Source: an uncultured Opitutia bacterium (GTDB lineage: Bacteria > Verrucomicrobiota > Verrucomicrobiia > Opitutales > Opitutaceae). Taken from it: a DNA stretch of 64,000 nt. Numbering within the stretch: the stretch's first letter is position 1; every line of letters begins with the position of its first letter. Positions 62,449 to 64,000 of this stretch are shown in pieces. Under the pieces are notes generated by a model, which worked only from the letters and a program-made list of their open reading frames with translations, was not told where the DNA came from and did no database searches. The position numbers and the translations under genes are program-made. The stretch lies in assembly GCA_903827245.1 (NCBI GenBank), contig CAIKHO010000007.1, positions 1 to 64,000 of the forward strand, in the 5' to 3' direction.

Positions 62449-62529
62449 GGTGTCAGGCCATTACAACTTAATTCCTGCCCGACCGGCAGGAGACTCCGCT
62501 GAAAAATTAAGTTCTAATGGCCTGACACC
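62449..62529. repeat. Long inverted-repeat element (possible MITE/REP)
   Basis: Arms 62449-62473 and 62505-62529 are 25 bases each and match at 24 of 25 positions as inverted copies (ends GGTGTCAGG and CCTGACACC). The 31-base centre contains a second hairpin, CCTGCC/GGCAGG (62474-62490). It is non-coding, lies between a propeller gene and the acyltransferase, and resembles short elements mobilised by REP-associated (Y1) transposases. No direct target duplication is obvious. Confidence 0.65.
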
Positions 62530-62547
62530 CTCGGCTCGGCCTCCGAC

Positions 62548-63681
62548 TCAGAGAACGTGTCGGGCGCCGGGGATGGCGCGCAGAACGGCGGCGGCAAAGA
62601 AACTCCCGATGCAGGCGGCGATGCCCACGACCACAAATTTCCCCACCGGGCTTATCGTCCAGGTCGCGGCCACCAGACTCGCGCCGACCACGACCGGCGG
62701 ATGCACGATGAAGGCGCCATAGGCATGGCGGACCAGCCAGGCACTCAGCGGAGTCGCCTGCGACCAATAGATCCGGGCGGCCCAAAGCATCCCGAGGATG
62801 ATGCCCCAGCCGACGAACGGATCCCACAGGGCGTAGTAAATCGCATGGCTGTTCAAGCCGCCTTCAAAGGAGCCCTGGCCCAGCTGGAGGAAGATGACGG
62901 CGGGCAGGGTGAGAATGGCCAATGCCGATACGACCAGCCAAGGCCGGGATTGGCGAAACGTGATCTGTTCCAGGAGCTGCGACCTGGCCGCCACGCAGCC
63001 GGCGGCAAAAAGGTAGATATAGCAGGGAAAGTATCCGAGTTGAAGCCATGCGACCTCCTGGCCGACGGGGATCACGAGCCGCACCAGAAACGACACTCCG
63101 CCCAAAATCAAAGCGGTGAGCGCCAGAGCGCCAAAGCCGGGCAGGCCCCTCGCGGCCCCGGGCGCGGTGCGGACCAGGCGCCAAATCGCGTAACCGCCGG
63201 CGAAGAGCAGCAGGGCCTCGGCGAACCACAGCGGCCCCGGCCCAAAAACGCCGGGGCGGGTCATGGCCCACCAGCCCGGCCAGAAGGCGAACCCCTTGCT
63301 CGTGCGCGCCAGCGCCACCGTGAGGGGAGCGAGGACAAAGAAATAAACCAGCAACGGCACCCCCAGCCGCAGCAGTCGCTCCCGCAGGAACCGCCCCGGC
63401 CCCTTTCGCTCGTACGACGCCGGCGTGTAGTAGCCCGCTAGCAGAAAGAAAAATCCCATGAAGAACGCCTGATCAATGGCGTTGAGCATCAACAGGCCCT
63501 TGTTCGAGGCGTTGGGCTGCTCGCGCCAATACCAGCCGCCCGAACCACCATAGGCGATCGCCACGTGGTGAAAGACAACGAGCACCGTGAGGACGATCCG
63601 TATATGATCGATCGCCGCGTTACGCGGACGGGCGACAGGGGAGAAAGCGGCCGGCAAATCGACTGGAGGAAGCGGCTTCAT
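62548..63681 (-). CDS. Acyltransferase family 3 membrane protein
   Basis: A 377-residue polytopic protein. The ATG at 63681 begins MKPLPPVDLPAAFSPVARP, soon followed by AIDHIRIVLTVLVVFHHVAIAYG (the OafA-type His motif H-H). Later GFFFLLAGYYTPASYERKGPGRFLRERLLRLGVPLLVYFF matches the conserved Arg-rich loop, and eight to ten hydrophobic helices follow. An alternative TTG start lies 84 bases upstream. It probably transfers an acetyl or other acyl group to a surface carbohydrate. It is oriented with the pectin cluster. Confidence 0.87.
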   Translation of the reverse strand: MKPLPPVDLPAAFSPVARPRNAAIDHIRIVLTVLVVFHHVAIAYGGSGGWYWREQPNASNKGLLMLNAIDQAFFMGFFFLLAGYYTPASYERKGPGRFLRERLLRLGVPLLVYFFVLAPLTVALARTSKGFAFWPGWWAMTRPGVFGPGPLWFAEALLLFAGGYAIWRLVRTAPGAARGLPGFGALALTALILGGVSFLVRLVIPVGQEVAWLQLGYFPCYIYLFAAGCVAARSQLLEQITFRQSRPWLVVSALAILTLPAVIFLQLGQGSFEGGLNSHAIYYALWDPFVGWGIILGMLWAARIYWSQATPLSAWLVRHAYGAFIVHPPVVVGASLVAATWTISPVGKFVVVGIAACIGSFFAAAVLRAIPGARHVL

Positions 63682-63906
63682 ATTTTGCCCAGCATCGGAT
63701 GAGCCCCGACTTTGGCTAGAGCCTGATTGGGCGTTTGATTCCTTCGAATTTCTCTCATGACTCAAAGCGCCTTAACTTCGGCAAGCCAGTCGCTACTACT
63801 CCATTTCTCCTGTAGACGTTTGGCGCCCAATTGTTGGCCATGATTCGATTTTCTTATCTAAGCGAGGCCGATGCTCAGATCATCCGATCATCTGGCCTTC
63901 CGATCA

Positions 63907-64000
63907 TCAATGCTTCGCGAGCTCGACGGCGTAGACGTGCACGGCGCCGTGCATGTTCGAGCGGAAGACGATCCATTTCATGTCGGGGGTGAAGGTGACG
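63907..64000 (-). CDS. Second oligogalacturonate-lyase-like protein, C-terminal end (cut by window edge)
   Basis: The minus strand is open from the window edge to a TGA at 63907, giving 30 residues that end TPDMKWIVFRSNMHGAVHVY then AVELAKH. They align with the last residues of the propeller protein at 60897-62354 (TPDNKWVIFSGNMFGSRQVY then AVEIAKSK). It is therefore the end of a paralogue whose body lies beyond the window. The 225 bases between it and the acyltransferase hold no recognisable gene; they include a short GATCATC/GATGATC-like repeat near 63880-63910. Confidence 0.8.
   Translation of the reverse strand, partial: VTFTPDMKWIVFRSNMHGAVHVYAVELAKH

Noticed and set aside
1-64000. tRNA, rRNA, CRISPR arrays and transposase genes
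   Set aside because: Intergenic gaps were inspected by eye on both strands; no cloverleaf, direct-repeat array or transposase motif was recognised. Small RNAs cannot be excluded this way.

Overview
The window is GC-rich chromosomal DNA with dense, often overlapping genes. It most likely comes from a member of the Opitutaceae (Verrucomicrobiota) or a close relative. The reasons are an Alternative Complex III respiratory operon, a DUF1592/DUF1552 surface-protein pair of the kind common in Planctomycetes and Verrucomicrobia, two oligogalacturonate-lyase-like proteins, a menaquinone methyltransferase and sigma-54. This assignment is by gene content only; no 16S gene is present.

Positions 1-14.9 kb are a surface-polysaccharide (O-antigen or exopolysaccharide) region. 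It holds the start of an ABC-2 export permease, three DegT/DnrJ sugar aminotransferases, a HicAB toxin-antitoxin pair, an SDR epimerase/reductase and a family 2 glycosyltransferase. These are followed by a block that looks like a pathway for an activated higher-carbon sugar: split transketolase, a nucleotidyltransferase-kinase fusion in the reverse order of HldE, a methyltransferase, a zinc dehydrogenase, a GmhA-like SIS isomerase and two more SDRs. Several palindromic repeats sit in the gaps.

Positions 15.2-19.8 kb encode a TolC / HlyD-type fusion protein / FtsX-type permease / LolD-type ATPase efflux system. Positions 20.0-31.2 kb are a tightly coupled respiratory operon: actABCDEF (quinol:cytochrome c oxidoreductase, Alternative Complex III), a small membrane protein, a cbb3-oxidase subunit I homologue that has lost most of its haem/copper ligands, a CcoO-like cytochrome and a further membrane-anchored cytochrome c. 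A strong intrinsic terminator ends it.

Positions 31.3-55 kb are mostly housekeeping: hldD, proC, a receiver/histidine-kinase hybrid, folD, a pseudouridine synthase, a flavodoxin-less CysJ-like reductase, fabG-acpP-fabF, a lytic transglycosylase, rpmB, a MidA-type methyltransferase, a C-terminal processing protease, tsaD, rpoN, a Ser/Thr kinase broken by a one-base homopolymer frameshift, an IscA/ErpA-type protein, ubiE/menG, an HU-like protein, hisS, cdd, a dGTPase-like HD protein and a membrane-fused spermidine-synthase-like protein. Positions 55-64 kb are a secreted or surface catabolic block, all on the minus strand: DUF1552 and DUF1592 proteins, an esterase-like hydrolase, an oligogalacturonate-lyase-like propeller with a Gly/Pro-rich insert, an acyltransferase-3, and the C-terminal end of a second oligogalacturonate-lyase-like gene.

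No tRNA, rRNA, CRISPR array or transposase gene was recognised. Two observations deserve most attention: the ligand-depleted oxidase subunit embedded in the Alternative Complex III operon, and the candidate activated-sugar pathway at 6.5-14.9 kb.
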